A stretch of 64,000 nucleotides of DNA, from the NCBI GenBank assembly GCA_036897095.1, contig JAYMSP010000238.1, positions 1 to 64,000 on the forward strand, in the 5' to 3' direction. The number at the start of each line of letters is the position of its first letter. Position 1 is the first letter of the stretch. The stretch is from Plantago elongata (Eukaryota > Streptophyta > Magnoliopsida > Lamiales > Plantaginaceae). The translations under genes were made by a program, and so were the position numbers. Below, in pieces: positions 36,001 through 51,000 of the stretch. The notes under the pieces are model-generated. The model saw nothing but the letters and a program-made list of their open reading frames with translations. It was not told the origin of the DNA and ran no database searches.

Positions 36001-39000
36001 AAATCATGTAATAATTATAAAAGCATGCTCTTCTTTTTCTCTTTATACTCAAGTAGTATTCCCCTATCCTGTACAACAATAATGACTGATAATTTCAAAA
36101 AATAAAGATGCACGTATTGGACATTTTCTATACATAATAAAACAATTACTAGAAATGGCTGGCTCATGACTCACGTTTTATTAGTTCAGCGATATAACTT
36201 TAATTATATTAAATTAATTATTTAAAGATCTAGTAGTAAAAGTACACAATAAAGTTTGGCTTGTTGCAGATTATATATACTATATTATTATAGTTTATTA
36301 AACTTTGTTTACTTATAAAAGGAATACTTCCTGTCTAAGGCATGAGGCTATTTTTTGATAATTTTATAAATATACTATAAAACAAAAAGGTATCCACTAA
36401 AGACGTATTTGAACTTTTCACGAATAGAGTTTTCTTATATTTAATTCTTAGATTACAGATTCCTCCTTCTACTTGGATCAATCTTATACTGCCCGTTTTA
36501 TTTATTAGATATTAGACTAAAACCTGAAAGGAGAATTCTATATTCTTTAATCTATATATATTTTCATTCTATAATGTTAGTTCTTTTTTTTCTTCTCTAT
36601 TCATAGCTAAAGTCGTTGGTGATCTTCTAGCTCTAGCTTTTACTCGAATATCTTATTTATATTCCTTTTTACTAGATGTAAAGTTTATGTACAATTTCCA
36701 TCTATCTAACAGATTTTGCTAAGATCCCTTATTTCTAATACTAATTTATACTACTAATTAGCTCGCATACTATGATATGTTCTTTCCCAAGTTGGCATTC
36801 TTTGTAGATTCTTCCGTTATAAAAAAAGCGTTTACTCTAATTCAAGTTCTAACACATTAGACCACTAACTGAAGTCTTGGATATAGACATGTTTATTCCA
36901 TTTAATTGTGTTATACTACTAAGATTATGGTACGTTAGTTATGAATGAGATAGGGGTAGGTAAGAAAGAAGCATTCTTTAGTAAAGAAGTATAATATAGT
37001 AAGGGTTGGTAATTAGTAAACACGGGATACATCACAATTCTACAGTATAAAATATAGTCTAATAAAGAACGAGATGAGCGGGACACCCATTATATTAAAA
37101 TTTTTAGAAAAGACTTTGTGGATATCTTGCCAAAAGAATATGTATAACGCATTCTTCTTATTTACTTATATACTACTATAAATTATTTGGGCGTGCGTAG
37201 AACTTCTTAATAAGAAAAAGCTTTCTTATTACTTAATGTGGTTTATCTTAGAGTATAATAAAATATATCTGAAATTAATATGGATTCTTTAAGTATAAAG
37301 TGCTTTAGAAAGTTCTTTTTATATTGAATGCCTAATTACCTAATGATTATAAATTATAACAACATAAGAAGTATAAGTGTTACCTAGAATAATGTATGAA
37401 AGAAGAGAGTAAAGAATCTCATCTATCTAAGTTTATTTAAACATTATTTATAAAAGGGTATTGTTATAAGCTGTCTACTTTTTTTACTTTAGGGCGAGAG
37501 CTAGAATTATTAAGTACTTACACAAATTTATGGATAACTCGAATACAATTATAAATTTACTGCGGCTTCTCTACATGTCTGGAAAGTTTTTATACTTAAG
37601 ATACAAACTGATAAGAGGAAACTATACATAGAATTCATTTCAAGTTCTAGTTGTAGTTCCTTCATTGTTGGAGTAAATTCTTAGATAAAATTTAATACAT
37701 TTCTAAAAGAGTCTACCTTTTTTTACTTTTTAAATTTCTCTATCTTCATTGGAGCTTGCTTATATCTTTGGAAACATAATTTATAACTTTGTGCAAAAAC
37801 TTCTCTATTTTTTGTATACTCTACTAAGCGAACTCCGGCAAGACCACTCTTTTTGTGAACTCATTCCTATAAATTATAAAAAAATCTGTGATGTCTATTA
37901 CTGTAGAGTTAAAAAAAGGAGCTTTCAGTATTCTATCACTTAGAAATATATGTCCACAAACAAGCTACGAAACGCTCTAATTTTTTCTAATCTTATGCGT
38001 AGCGTAAGCAACCATTATTTTTTAGGCTTTCATTATTGATTCTTACTATAACAAAAAGCTTAACCCTAGTTTTTTATAGATACATTTACTAGCCCTTGTA
38101 TGCATATACCTAATAATTAATAGTTTCCAAACAATACATACTTATTATACAAGATAGATTACTTAGTTATATCCTTACACGTTTAAAGTCAGTTATTATA
38201 AACGAATAGAACAAGATATACATTTCCGACTATAACTATAGAAAGAGGTTACTAAGCTAGAGCATATGGGTAGAGTTAACTTTATATATCAAACTATAAC
38301 GAAATCCATGTTTAGTATTTACTCAATCTCGTATAACATTTAATTATTTGAGATGTCATTTTATTATGTCATAGAATCTCAAAAATAGGCTAAGTAATAG
38401 TACTAGCACGTACGTGGAATTGTAACTACTAAATAAACTACTTTAATTAAGAGGAGTAAGTAAAATTACAGACAGATTTAATAGTCCATCAAAACAAGCC
38501 CTGTATGGCTTACATGACTTTAAGGAGAAAGAAAGAATCCTCGTATACTGTTTTATACTAGGTAGAGTATATACACTATAATTTACTTAGATCTAGATAC
38601 CTCAAGGTCAACTAAAGATATAAAAAAAGTACTAAATTTTTGAAGAAGGTATATACTATTCTGTTTTACACTATATGGATTTCTCTTATAATATCTATAA
38701 ACATCTAAGATACTCGTTACTTAGTTAGAATAGCTAAAAAAATAAGCAAGCACGAGAATATGAGCAATGGTGATAAATGGCGACAAAGGCCAATATAGTT
38801 ATAGACAATGATGGGTACGGCTTTACTTAGTTACCCATGTCAGTTGTTGAAGTACACTGTCTGTCAGGTTTAGGGGGTAGACGCTTTGGCTTACTTAGAG
38901 GTATGTATGAAATATGTGAGATACGCCACGAGATCTGAATCAATCTTAGTAAACTAAACTAGGTCATTAACTATAGGATTCACTATAGACTCTCCAAAAA

Positions 39001-42000
39001 TAGTCAATAAGTATCAACAACGTAATACTAAGCAAGAATAACAAACAATCTATATAACTGTCACACTTTTTTATACGTTCTTTACTTTATTTTATGCATG
39101 TCTTTTCGAAATTTGCTTCAATCTTTTAATAATCCAAGTACGTTTTAGAATGAGCTATGTAGTAATTTTATTTAAAGTATACAAATAATAGACAAAAATT
39201 TATAATTATAAGACGACAACTCCTATTCTAATATATAGCTTCTCTTTATGGAACTATTATTTAGGTTAAATAAAAAAGGTTTTGTTTCTTCCTTTTATTT
39301 AATTCGATACTATAAGTTATACTAGAGGAAATTCCTAAACATGTTAAAGTTACACTTAAGGGCAAAACTCATATAAAATATAAAAGTGTAGGGGTGCTCC
39401 TACTATATTTTGTAAAAGAACACAAGAACTACTCTATATGTAAGATTTAATATTTTCTTAGTACTATAATTGATAATTAGCTATATAATATATATAGTCT
39501 CCATCTTATTTCTTTTCTTCTAAATTATTTATAAGTGTTATACATTCTTTAGAAGTTTATGATAAAATAGAGTACTCACAACGAACGCATCAAGTAAAGC
39601 AAGAGTTAAGCAGTCTATGAATAGATATAATCCCTGGCATGGAATTTATTTCTTTATTATAAAGTAGGAGAATCTCTACCCCATGAAATCCTTCCTAGGA
39701 TTTGTTGTGTACATTATAATTATAAGTTAGTAAATAGTTTTTAAAAATTATAATACAGCAACCTGATATAATGTTTAAAAAGAAAGTAGTTCCCTATTTA
39801 AGTTAAATTCCCTTATGGCGTAGCTGGTATAGTAATGTACACATCAGTTGTAAAAATGTGATACCTATATTTTATCTCTTTCTCTTTGTTAGATCATCAT
39901 TTAGTAAGTTAACCCTAAAAGAACGACGTTGAACCTATTCTGTAGCTTCTCCTGGAATACTTTGGTTTTAACGTCATATTTTTAATGTATACGCTGTCCT
40001 TTATATTCTATATACAAAAAAGAACCTATAATCTATACGAGCACACATATTTAACATATAAAATAATACTTTTGACGCAGAGTTTCTCTGTGACTGTGTT
40101 TCTGATCCTATCCCTATCTACCAATTCTTTATAGAAATATTTACACTGCATATAATCTTAAACTAACTTAGATTTTTTATCCTGACTATATCTATATGTT
40201 TACCTAAGCAAGTCTTCTGAAAGGTTCTTTATTCTATTTCCGATTCATTGTTAAACAGAGTTTAAATAATTATAAAGGCTGGCTTTGTTTGGTTTGTAAG
40301 ACTTCTACTCAGGCACGATATAAAGAGTTAGTGTTATTACATGACTACAAAATAATAATAAAGTATATTTCTTACCTGTGAATGAACGACCTAGGTTAGC
40401 CAGCCTAGCTCCTCTTACTCGAATTTTTGTGGAACTTAAGTACTTAGTTATATGCTGCGTTTTAATATTACAAGAATAGAAAGACTCTCACATATTATAC
40501 TTCATCTTAATAAGTTAATAAAAGCCAAGCAGGAAAGGAAGGTCGTCTAATTATTGCGTTCATTTATAAAGAGCTCTACAACTTAAAAAGAGTTTAGAAA
40601 ATCATAGGATTTACTTAGAGAATTACTTAGATAGAATAATAAAAGGTGTGTAATTAAGTTATATAGGTAAAAGAACTAAAAAAATAAATAATATTTTATA
40701 TTGTGGTAATTTTTGTTTTCTTGATTAGGTTAAGGTAAATTAGAGTCATTAGCTGTAAATAAAAGACTATATATAAAGCTAATTGGTATTGATCTCTCTT
40801 TGTTGCATAATGTGTCATCCTCTGGTGCTATTTTTTATTCTTAGACTAAATGTCATTTCATAATTAAGTCAAATAGTTAAAAAAAGATGGAAATAATACA
40901 TAGAAAATTTTCAATAAATCTTGGTGCTTCAGAATATATTCCTCTTTCTTCTTTCCTTGCACAGAATTCTCCCTCAGCCTCAGCTTTTAAAAAGTAATAC
41001 ATATTTAAATAAAAGACATAGAAAAAAGCAAAAGAATTAATTTATGTCACGCATATGGATTTATCAATAGATATGTATAATTTGACTTAAAATCCAAGAA
41101 CAACTGAAATGAAAATAGAACAAAAAGGAAAATCCTGTAATTATAATTATCTAAGAAAATAATGCATAAAAGTTGAGAAATTGACAAAAACTGTCACGTA
41201 TATAGAAGTAAGTATTGTTGTAAATCATGTAAATAATTCTGCTGTAAGTGTCTCTCTCTCTTCCTTATTAATTACATTATTTATATTTTACAAGTAACCA
41301 AAGTAAGTGCTTAGGACACGGTTTATAAAAAAAATATAGTTTAGCATTATATTATATAAATTCAAATTATACGTAGCATAAAGTATATTTAGTACTACCC
41401 ATTTGTATAGAGTCCCCCTTTTTTAGCTATCATTAGTTAAGATCATACGTTATCTATAGTATATTTCCTTCTTTGCTTTGGGCTAAATTGTTATAATGTC
41501 TTTCTTATAATGATTCCTCCTCTTTCTTTTCCTGTACTTGTGCTGTATTGCGCATCATTTATATATTTTTTTATATCCTAAATCTTCTCCCTCCTAAGTG
41601 AACTCTACATATCTACATATAATAAAGATGACTCCTTTCTTATCTTAGTTTAGTGTTTATTTTTGTTAGTAAAACTTAAGTGCCTCAATAATGTTTGAGT
41701 ACCCACTTCTCTATATTTACTATAATATATAAGCATATGGTAGAAATATTGACTTGTTAGTAGACTTCGTTAGAAAAAGTGTAATTCCAGAATAGGACTT
41801 AAGTAAAGTAGAAAAACTTGCAGGAACATAAAAATCTAAGAATCCTTTAAAACTATTTATGTAAACTACCTGTATAAAAACTAGTGGAATATGCTAGTTA
41901 GAACGAAATGTCTTATTATTTGTTTTCAACTAGAAAAAATTATTCGATAATAAAAAATGTGTAAGTCAAATTTAAGGTATTTTTTAAGTTAAGGTATGTA

Positions 42001-45000
42001 AGTAATAGATAAAAAAGTAAGAAAGTAGTAAGAGATATAAGTCGCTTTTGTTATATAAATTATACTTAATGTTTTGCGTAGTATATCTAGTCTTACTTAG
42101 CCTTGTTTTTTCTTATGAGACTATATATACAATGTTTGGAAAATATCTTCCTTAATTTATAGATATAAAATTACTGTGGTGCCTTAGGAGTACTTACTAC
42201 ATATTTTGAATAACTCCCTATGTGGATAAAGATCCTGTTTGTTAAGCATTTCCATATTATGTTATACTGGGCGAATACTAAACTTATAAGTATATAAAGT
42301 ACTTAAACAAAACAACCCGATATATCCTTCTGCATGCATAATTCTTAATATAATTTACTTACTAAAACATGCGTTTTTCTACGATCCTCTAGAGATTTTT
42401 ATCATTTACTTCTAGATTTGACAAGATTTATATTGCGCATAGGTAAATATGTAATTTCTGTCATATAAGTTATAAGGAAGATAAGTATAGAGTGCATAAT
42501 ACATTTTTGTAGTAAACAAGAGCTAAGACGAACTGTCTAAGTATAGAACTCAAGGTAAACAACATTACGAGCAGACTAAATAAAAGAAAGAAGTTGCCCT
42601 AGTAATACAAGCCATGTATTTTCTGTCTCTCACTAGGTACATTAAGAGAAAAGTCTAGTTGTTTGTTTGTAAAGGATAATTTCATATAGCTTTGATTTTC
42701 AACAAGTACGTGCGCAGATTTAGAGTAAGCATATAAACAAAGTCTATTTACTTATCCTTATTTACAAGTAGTTCTAGGAAAGTAGAGCAGGAAACTTTAT
42801 TTGCAGCTTTATGACCAGCACGTATATTCTCGGTATTATAAGGTATGGCTAATGAACAATTACCCAGGCTAGAAAGAACATTACACATATAGACTCTAAT
42901 CTAGTGTTTTTTCTCTCTCTATATTAATAGAGAAGGACTTCCTCGAAATTAAATTTTAGAATATTATACAGCATACCCTACCACTCCCTGTTGTTTCTTT
43001 TATAGCCTCCACATTTCATTTATTTTTATAACTTACTTTCTTTATAACTAGAGACATCCTACGCTTGCTTTTTATACCGTCTACTAAGGCCGACCACTTT
43101 TAGTTGTATGCTGTTTGCTTACCTTTCTTTTTTATTCTTTTTAACTAGAAGTTAAGTAAGAAATTGGTGTGTACTTTCCTCTTAAACCAAGGAATTTTCT
43201 AACAAGAGATTATCGTGTAGGTTGTGACCAGGTACAAGTATTGCAAGAACGGAGGGGCCCGGTAAGCGATAAGCATGTACCTTACTAAGGTATAGTACTC
43301 CGTTGCCAAAGCAGTAAAAAAGTAGAGATAGCACAAAAATGAAAGTATTGACTCGAAGGGAACATACTTAATTCTTCTTAGTTATAAAAGACTTTTACGT
43401 ATAAACATAGTTAAAAGAAGTTTCTCATATTTTTTTTACACTAACATAACAACGTTTACCTAAAAGGATGCTAAGTTTTGTAAGTTCCATACTATAGAGA
43501 CTCTAAATGCTATTAGTTCCTGTATTGTTCACCTTAGACTCATATTCATATTAAATAACTCAAAAGGTGCTGCCACGGGTCACGTATAGATAGAATTGGA
43601 TTTTATAGTTTTCTTAAGTAAACAAACGAAGAAGTCTTCATTATAGTATTTTCTCTAAGTATAGTAAGAAATGTAGGTGACTTGGAATAACTTAGACTTA
43701 AAAACTCATAGCAAATAAAGGATAGCATAGAAGAAGTGTACATGGCATGTCTTTACTCTAGAGGAGTATATTCTTTATATCTAGAAGAAAGCATGCAAAA
43801 AACAAACATATTCTGTAGTAACTACAATACTTAGTATAAAAGTATTCATATACTGAGGCAGCTAAAAATGGGAATGTATTTCATATACATACTTTTTTCT
43901 TAGGGTTTACTTCAGTACTACATAAATTTTTAATTATTTAAATTACAAGATGAGGCTGTTGTTTATAATTATAAGGGAGTCTCGGAACATAATTATATAC
44001 GGATCCATGTTTAGTTAGTTAAGTATAAAAACTAACAGCAATTGTATCAAAAAAAATATATATATATTATATTCCACTTAAAGATAAACATGCGTATGCT
44101 TATAAATATAATTGAGTACTAAAGAATATTGGAAGATAACCTATATTTAGATGAACCATGGCTAGAAGTAAGAGATGCGTAACGTACTATTGGTAGAACT
44201 TACTTAGATATGCTGTGGAAACTACAAGCTAGATTAACTTTAGGTTAGGTACCCACGATGCAAAAATTCTTGCTATTAGACACTTTTAGGAAACATATAT
44301 TTCCTAGTATAACTTTTATATCTTATTGCATTTAACTAATATCTATATTATATAAGTACTTTTTACTCGCTATATTTTATTCTATTGCCTAACCTCTTTA
44401 TTATTCTCTTGCTCTAGTTAGTATACGAAGTTTACACAAATTCTATAATAGAATAATAAGAATGTCTTCTTTTGTGTTGTACTGAATAATGTGTTAAACT
44501 ATTCTCAAGGAGGATTTATCAGGAGTCATGTTGTAATCTAAGAAAGAATATAATATTATGGGTATAAAAATCTATAGAAATTAAAAAGCATGCTACGAAT
44601 GAAACTTATTACTTTTGTTGTCTTACTCAATTAAAATTTTCTCTTAGATTAAGTTATCTATAAGTAATAAGCTAGCAGAGATAGTACATCTCTCAATCAA
44701 AAAGCTATGCAACAAGAAAAGAGTCATTACCCATTATAGTTTCTTTCTAATTACTTACTTGGGTATTAATTAAGTAAGGATCAAAAAAGTATTCATCTAA
44801 ATATAGAATACTAAGCGATCTACTTAATTGGCCTACTTTAACTTTACTAACTCTTTAGGATACAATTTATTACCTTACGTAATTTATATAGTATATTGTG
44901 AGGATGGTTATGTGAAACATTTAATTCATGTTTTGCTTAAGAGACATAGATTATAATTAAGATATAGAAGGTATCTTGTGTGTTAGACAAATTTATATTT

Positions 45001-48000
45001 ATTGATAGTACTACAAGAGAGCTCCTATATATAATAAGATAAAGCATAAGAGGAGTTTACTTTTACCTACATCTTCGCGTAGTATATTGCTGGCATAGTA
45101 TATCACTTCTTCTTATAATGTCTGCATAATTAATAAAGAAATCCATTACAAATATAGAAAAGTCTATAACCCAGGTAATTCTCAAGAAGGCCTTGGGTTT
45201 GAGACGTTTTTCCATGCATAAAATTTACTCTATAATTAAAACTTAGTAATGCCTTGCACTTTATTAGATTAAAGTAAAGAAGGCGTACCCTATTTTTCAA
45301 AGTAAAGGTATATACACTATATAGTTATTACTACGATAGAAGTAAGTAGGTATACTTTTCCAGATTATATTCCTTTTTTTGTAAGCATGCAATCTTCTAG
45401 TTCCCTTATGAATACTTCTTTTTTTATAGTAGTACATCCCTAAAGTACCGTAATTTTGTATGTAAAGCTTAAAATAAAAGCAACGCGTTATAATTACAGC
45501 ATTCTTATAATATAAATAATGAAGAAAAAAAGAAGGGTACTTCTCTTATAGGTACAACAGAATAGGGAGTTTCTTGGGGCACAGTCATATGAATATAGTG
45601 TGAATCTAAAAAGATATCATAGGAAACACCGGTATATCACTAGAGCTTAGCATATTAAATTATAAGCTTAGTTACGTACTTTAGATTAGGAGCAATACCT
45701 CATATGTACTAACCAAATCACACTTAAAAAAGGATAAATTTAGGACAATTTAATTCAACTGTTTGTTGTAATTTCTAGTTTTTTTTAGAAAGCTCTTTAT
45801 ATTACACGAGAGGGTTACTACATAGTTCTCCGTGGAGTTACTTCCTACTGTATTGCTTAAATTAAATGTTTTACTTATACATCGGGAGTCGCTAAGGGTC
45901 GCTTCTTTCAGATGCACTCTTACCAAACAAATCTCTCTTACCCATACGTTAAAGTTTAGGTTAAGCAGTACTTCCTTTTATTAGCTAAGTTAAAAGTAGA
46001 TCCAAGATAAAAGTTGCGAAAGATAAAACGAATTATATATAGGTCCTGTACTAAATTAAATCATAGACATAAGAGTTCTATTCCTTAGTTCTATATATAA
46101 GTCATATTCCACTAAGCCTAAATTATAAGTGTATTTTCTAAACGCTTGTAAAGATGCGTTTATAATATCCACTAATGCCTTTACTTAATATTTAATATAT
46201 TATTCGCTAATATTCTTGTGTTATACTCTATTAGTGACTTCTTCCTTAAGGAGAGTTCTATAGTCCATAGCTTTATTTAAAGTTCAGCGTAGTAGAAAAA
46301 GAAAAATATACTTTGTAGGTTAAAGGATGTTTTTTACAGAAAGTGCTTAATTCTAAATATAGAAATGTATGCTTTACACAAAAACAAGGGAAAATATAAG
46401 GCGATTCCTAAAGAGCATAGTACTAAATAAAAACTAACTATATTAAGGCTTAGGTATGAAATACAGCGTATATTACAATTTATAGTACAAAAGCGCTTTA
46501 ATCCATGCACAAAAAAAAGTTACTCTTTTTATTTTATACAACAAATATTACTAGGATACCAGAGCCATATTATACTAAATTGTTACATGTAAGTGTAAAC
46601 TATATATAATAAATGAAGCTAAACCAATTATAAATATGTACCCCAGGGGGCACCCCTAAGGAAGAAAGTAAAAATCTATAAGGGAATGGGTTTCGAATTA
46701 TTTAATTAATTGTATAATTTTATCTACTACATTATATATGTAATATTTCTTATAAATATAATATGGTTTACTTAAGTATAATTTAGGATATGACACTCTA
46801 TGCTTTCTTATTTAGGTCTCTCTTTATACATCTATGGAGTAAAATGCTTTGACTAACGAAAACTAACCTATATCTTAATCTTAGAAGTACTTAACTCACC
46901 AAGTTCGGTTATACTCTAGCCTAGACAATTTAGGGATACTACATGAACTACTTTAGGCAAAGAGTAGGGAGTAGTATTATAAAATTTATTCTAAATAAGG
47001 AAGAAATATACGTATAGTATTTCACATAACAAAATAATAGAGAATGGAAAAGAGAGAATACATGCACTAAAAATACTCATAATTTAGTAGAGTGGATTTT
47101 ACGAATTGAACAAGAAAGAATTTATTAGTAAATAAGGTTAATGTATGCTTATAGTTTACAATGTACTTAATGGAATATGATATTATTCGTGAAGTTAAAT
47201 GGAAATGAAAGTTTTACGTAAATATCTCGTTCTATATTTCTACGTGCGTAATAGTTATGACTACTACCCAGTACCTTTAGTATAACTAAGAAGAAATGAA
47301 ATAAAGGCAGCCCAAAATTTGGCTTGCTTTTAAATTACATAAATTATGGAAAATACCTTCTTATATAATACCCCTAAGGGATACCTTGTTGATGAAGCTA
47401 ACCCCAAAGAGGGCTTTAGGCATAACACTTGTAAAAAAATAAATGATAATATAATGAGAAAACATACAATGAAGAGTAGTGTACGATGGAGACATAAAAG
47501 CATGCAATGAGGGTATTATAGTTGAAAAGTCTTTTGAATATTAAGTAAGATCACACCTAATTGTATTTCAAACATTAGTGCTTGAGTATTTGTCTTGTAA
47601 GGCTCCAAAATTCCCTGCTTAGAACTAACCCTACCCCCAAGCCTTAAGTAAAGCAAAAGAAAGCTAAAGGTAAGTATGATTACTCACAAGTATGGGATTT
47701 TTAATTAGGAATGATAAGGAAAGAAAACGAAATTTTTTATATTAGGTGGAGGCAAAGTAATATTAAAGTAATCAATCCTTGTATGGGATATAATTTTAGA
47801 CTAACATGAGCATAACTTTACCTTATAAATAAGAAAGCTTACAAGGCTACCAAGTTACTTAGGTACTTCATTCAGATATACAGGAATTCTATTATACCAG
47901 TACAAAGCAATATTATTAAAGATATTTCTTAAGTTTAGTTTATACTACCGCTAAACAAGGTTACGTACAATACGGAGGAGTTACACTCACGCTTTAACGT

Positions 48001-51000
48001 CATAAAGTATATCCCGAAATATAATTTTAGTTCTATTAATTAAATATCTTGCAAACTTTTAATAGTTCATGTTTTATATGGTTTTACTTACCTCTTATAC
48101 TTTAAAAAAGGGAAGTGATTAGTTTGCCCTAGGGATGACTTCTTTCTAGAACTATTATATCCTATAATCTTTATTGACTAGGTTTTGGTTACACTATAGG
48201 CCCTTGATTACTCCTTGTATATTTATCTTAGTCTATAGTTTCATATAGGAGGAGTGCTACAGGCACAGAAGTTCTTTCTAATCTTGCTTGGAATATTTGT
48301 TGTAATATTATTAGAATTTGGTGTACTATATTATAGCACATACCCTTTTGTGTCCCAAAAAGAGAAATAATATTGTAGGAAGGATTTTATTTCTATTAAA
48401 TTCTATTAGAAGAAAAACTATCTTATTAAGGAGGAATATAAAAAAATATTTGCCAGGGTAAAAAAAGGAGCACACAAGTTATCAAATCGTAAAAGTACAG
48501 GGTTATGTATAGAAGACATGCAAAGGAATCTTTTGTATATATGTATACTGCAAATACTTACTTAATTATGATATATAAAAAGAATAAATGAAATGGTAGA
48601 AAATAATCTATCTATATATTTATTCATATGTTTTATATTATCTATCTAATACTACCTTAAGCGTAATCTATTAGAGAGTGTATATTATACTATCCTATGC
48701 TTATTTATACTATGCTCCTTAGATAGAGATTTACTTTTGAAGGTAATTCCCTTTCCTTAATAACAGATTAGGGCTTGCTTAGAGCTAACATTGTCATAAT
48801 ACCATAACATGCTTATAAATAGTAACTTACTTGAGGGGTCATTTAATATTTGCTTTTTTAGTTATTCACTACCTATTATGAAGTACACCAACCAGTATTT
48901 TATTAAATTATACTAGACCAAGGATACTCCTAGGAAAAAAAAATCCCTGGAGTTCCCTAGGCTTTACAACTACCTTACTAAGTATTATAGATTGTTTTGT
49001 AAATTTAGAGCTTGTGATGAGACTCCACTTAAAATAAAGTGTGACCACTAAGAACCTCATTTCTAGTAAAATCAAGTTCTAGTTCAGGGTGTACTGTATC
49101 TTGTGTAGTATCTACCAAAGTTGACTCCTAAGTATGGAATGTCTAGATTTAATGGCTAAGTAAGAAAAAGATTTATAATGCATGTTTTCTATCCTATAAA
49201 CACAAAGCAACTAACATGGTACACGAATAGAAATCCTTTTCGCCTTTTTCATTCGTTTGGTGCATTTGTCTTAGTACAGTACGAATTAGTTAGAACTCTT
49301 AATATGTTAGAAGGTATACTTTCTCCAGCATACCGGAGTAATTGCTTTTTCTGAAATTAGAATAACTAAAAGAATGTATTGGGGACACCTTTAATTAAGA
49401 GTTAACTAAGTTATATAAGAAAGGCAAGCATAGTCTACTATATTATTTAGATAATTGAAGAGTTACTTTCTATATGCTTTAGGTTACCTTATATTTCTTT
49501 ATATCTCTAAAGCAGCTGCTAATAGCTAATAAATATAGGATCCTTTTCTATACTACTAAGTCTCGAGCATAAGGATATAAAGTTATACGACAATTACTTA
49601 ACACCACGAAATTAGAAAAGTACTTTTTCGCCAGTTATAAGTTAAAATGGGTCCTCCATTGGAACTAAGCCCTGGCATAGCATTTTCTAACAATTAGTTA
49701 AGTTTAAAATCCAAGACAAGGCATGCACTAAGTCAATATTCGCTCGTCTATTTACTTACTAGAGAGTATACTAACTATATCAACTTAGAGTCAATTATAA
49801 TCAACTCTAGTACTCACGCTTAGGACTTTCTACTATAAATATAAAGCAGGGATTTGGAAATTACTAGAACAAAGCTTACGTGTTACAAGAAGATGTACTG
49901 AACATGAACATTACTACTTAGATTCTTCAGAATCTTTCTTTATAATAATATTTTTCTTATAACATGTATTTAGCAGCGTAGCCTGGTATATGATTCTTAG
50001 GTATGTAGGCTTCTTCCTTTTAATATCTTAGAGTTTATATCTCTAATTATTTATTTTGCAGAGATTTTTTCTGAGCATTATTCGAAAAGTAGAGTCTCTT
50101 TTATGTTTATTCTAGTGTACTCTTTCTATTTTGTTTACTGCATGTACCTTATAAATATTACAATTCACTTACTTTCTTTTAATCTTTTATTTAGTCTTTT
50201 ACATGTACATGTTTAAGGCCAGAAAGGAATAAATATCCTACTTTTATATTATATAGTAAATACTATAATTTACCCAAGACCCTATTTTTTTAGTACATAT
50301 AGTATACTAGCTTAGTTCTATTTATACAAGCACAGTTTTTTGTAGGAGCCTACTACCTATATACCACCTATACAATAAGAGTACTTTCAGTAATAAGCTA
50401 TTTCTTAGAAGGATTATTAGATGCAATCTATAGAAGTGGAAGCCGTTCTTGAAAGTGTCATAAAAGTTGTGAGCTACTAGTAATGTTGCAAAAGACGGGT
50501 CTTACAGTGTCTATAATAAATTCTCACTTGTTAGTGACTTTGGTTTAGTAAGATAATTTATTCTATTCTAGGATCTTCCTCTATTAGGTACATTACTATG
50601 CTAGACATAAGTACGTAACTAGTACACCCACAAATATATCATATTTTTTTACTAATATTTACCTATACGCCACAATATACTATGGAAAATTATACAGGTA
50701 GTTGTCACACTATAACATGCTTAACCCCTAATACCTAAGAAAATAAAAGGATAATCCCACACGTAAACAAGTGAGTGAAACTAATCCAAAAGAAAAGGTA
50801 CATTAAAAACTTTTATAAATTCTAAAAAAATAGACTAGAATTGAGAGCATATAAAATATCCCTTAATCAAGACTCGTACTACTTAAGAGATTGTAAGTAA
50901 ACATGTCTTTTATGTATAATTAGATACCTATAAATTTAAAAAATTTTTTAATCTAAGAAATCACCTCCCTACTTATAGATATATATATTACTATAGATAT

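Noticed and set aside
39817-39868. tRNA-like plus-strand segment around tagctggtatagtaa and ttgtaaa
   Set aside because: The loop suggests an anticodon, but the D arm, acceptor and T arm do not fold; most likely coincidence.
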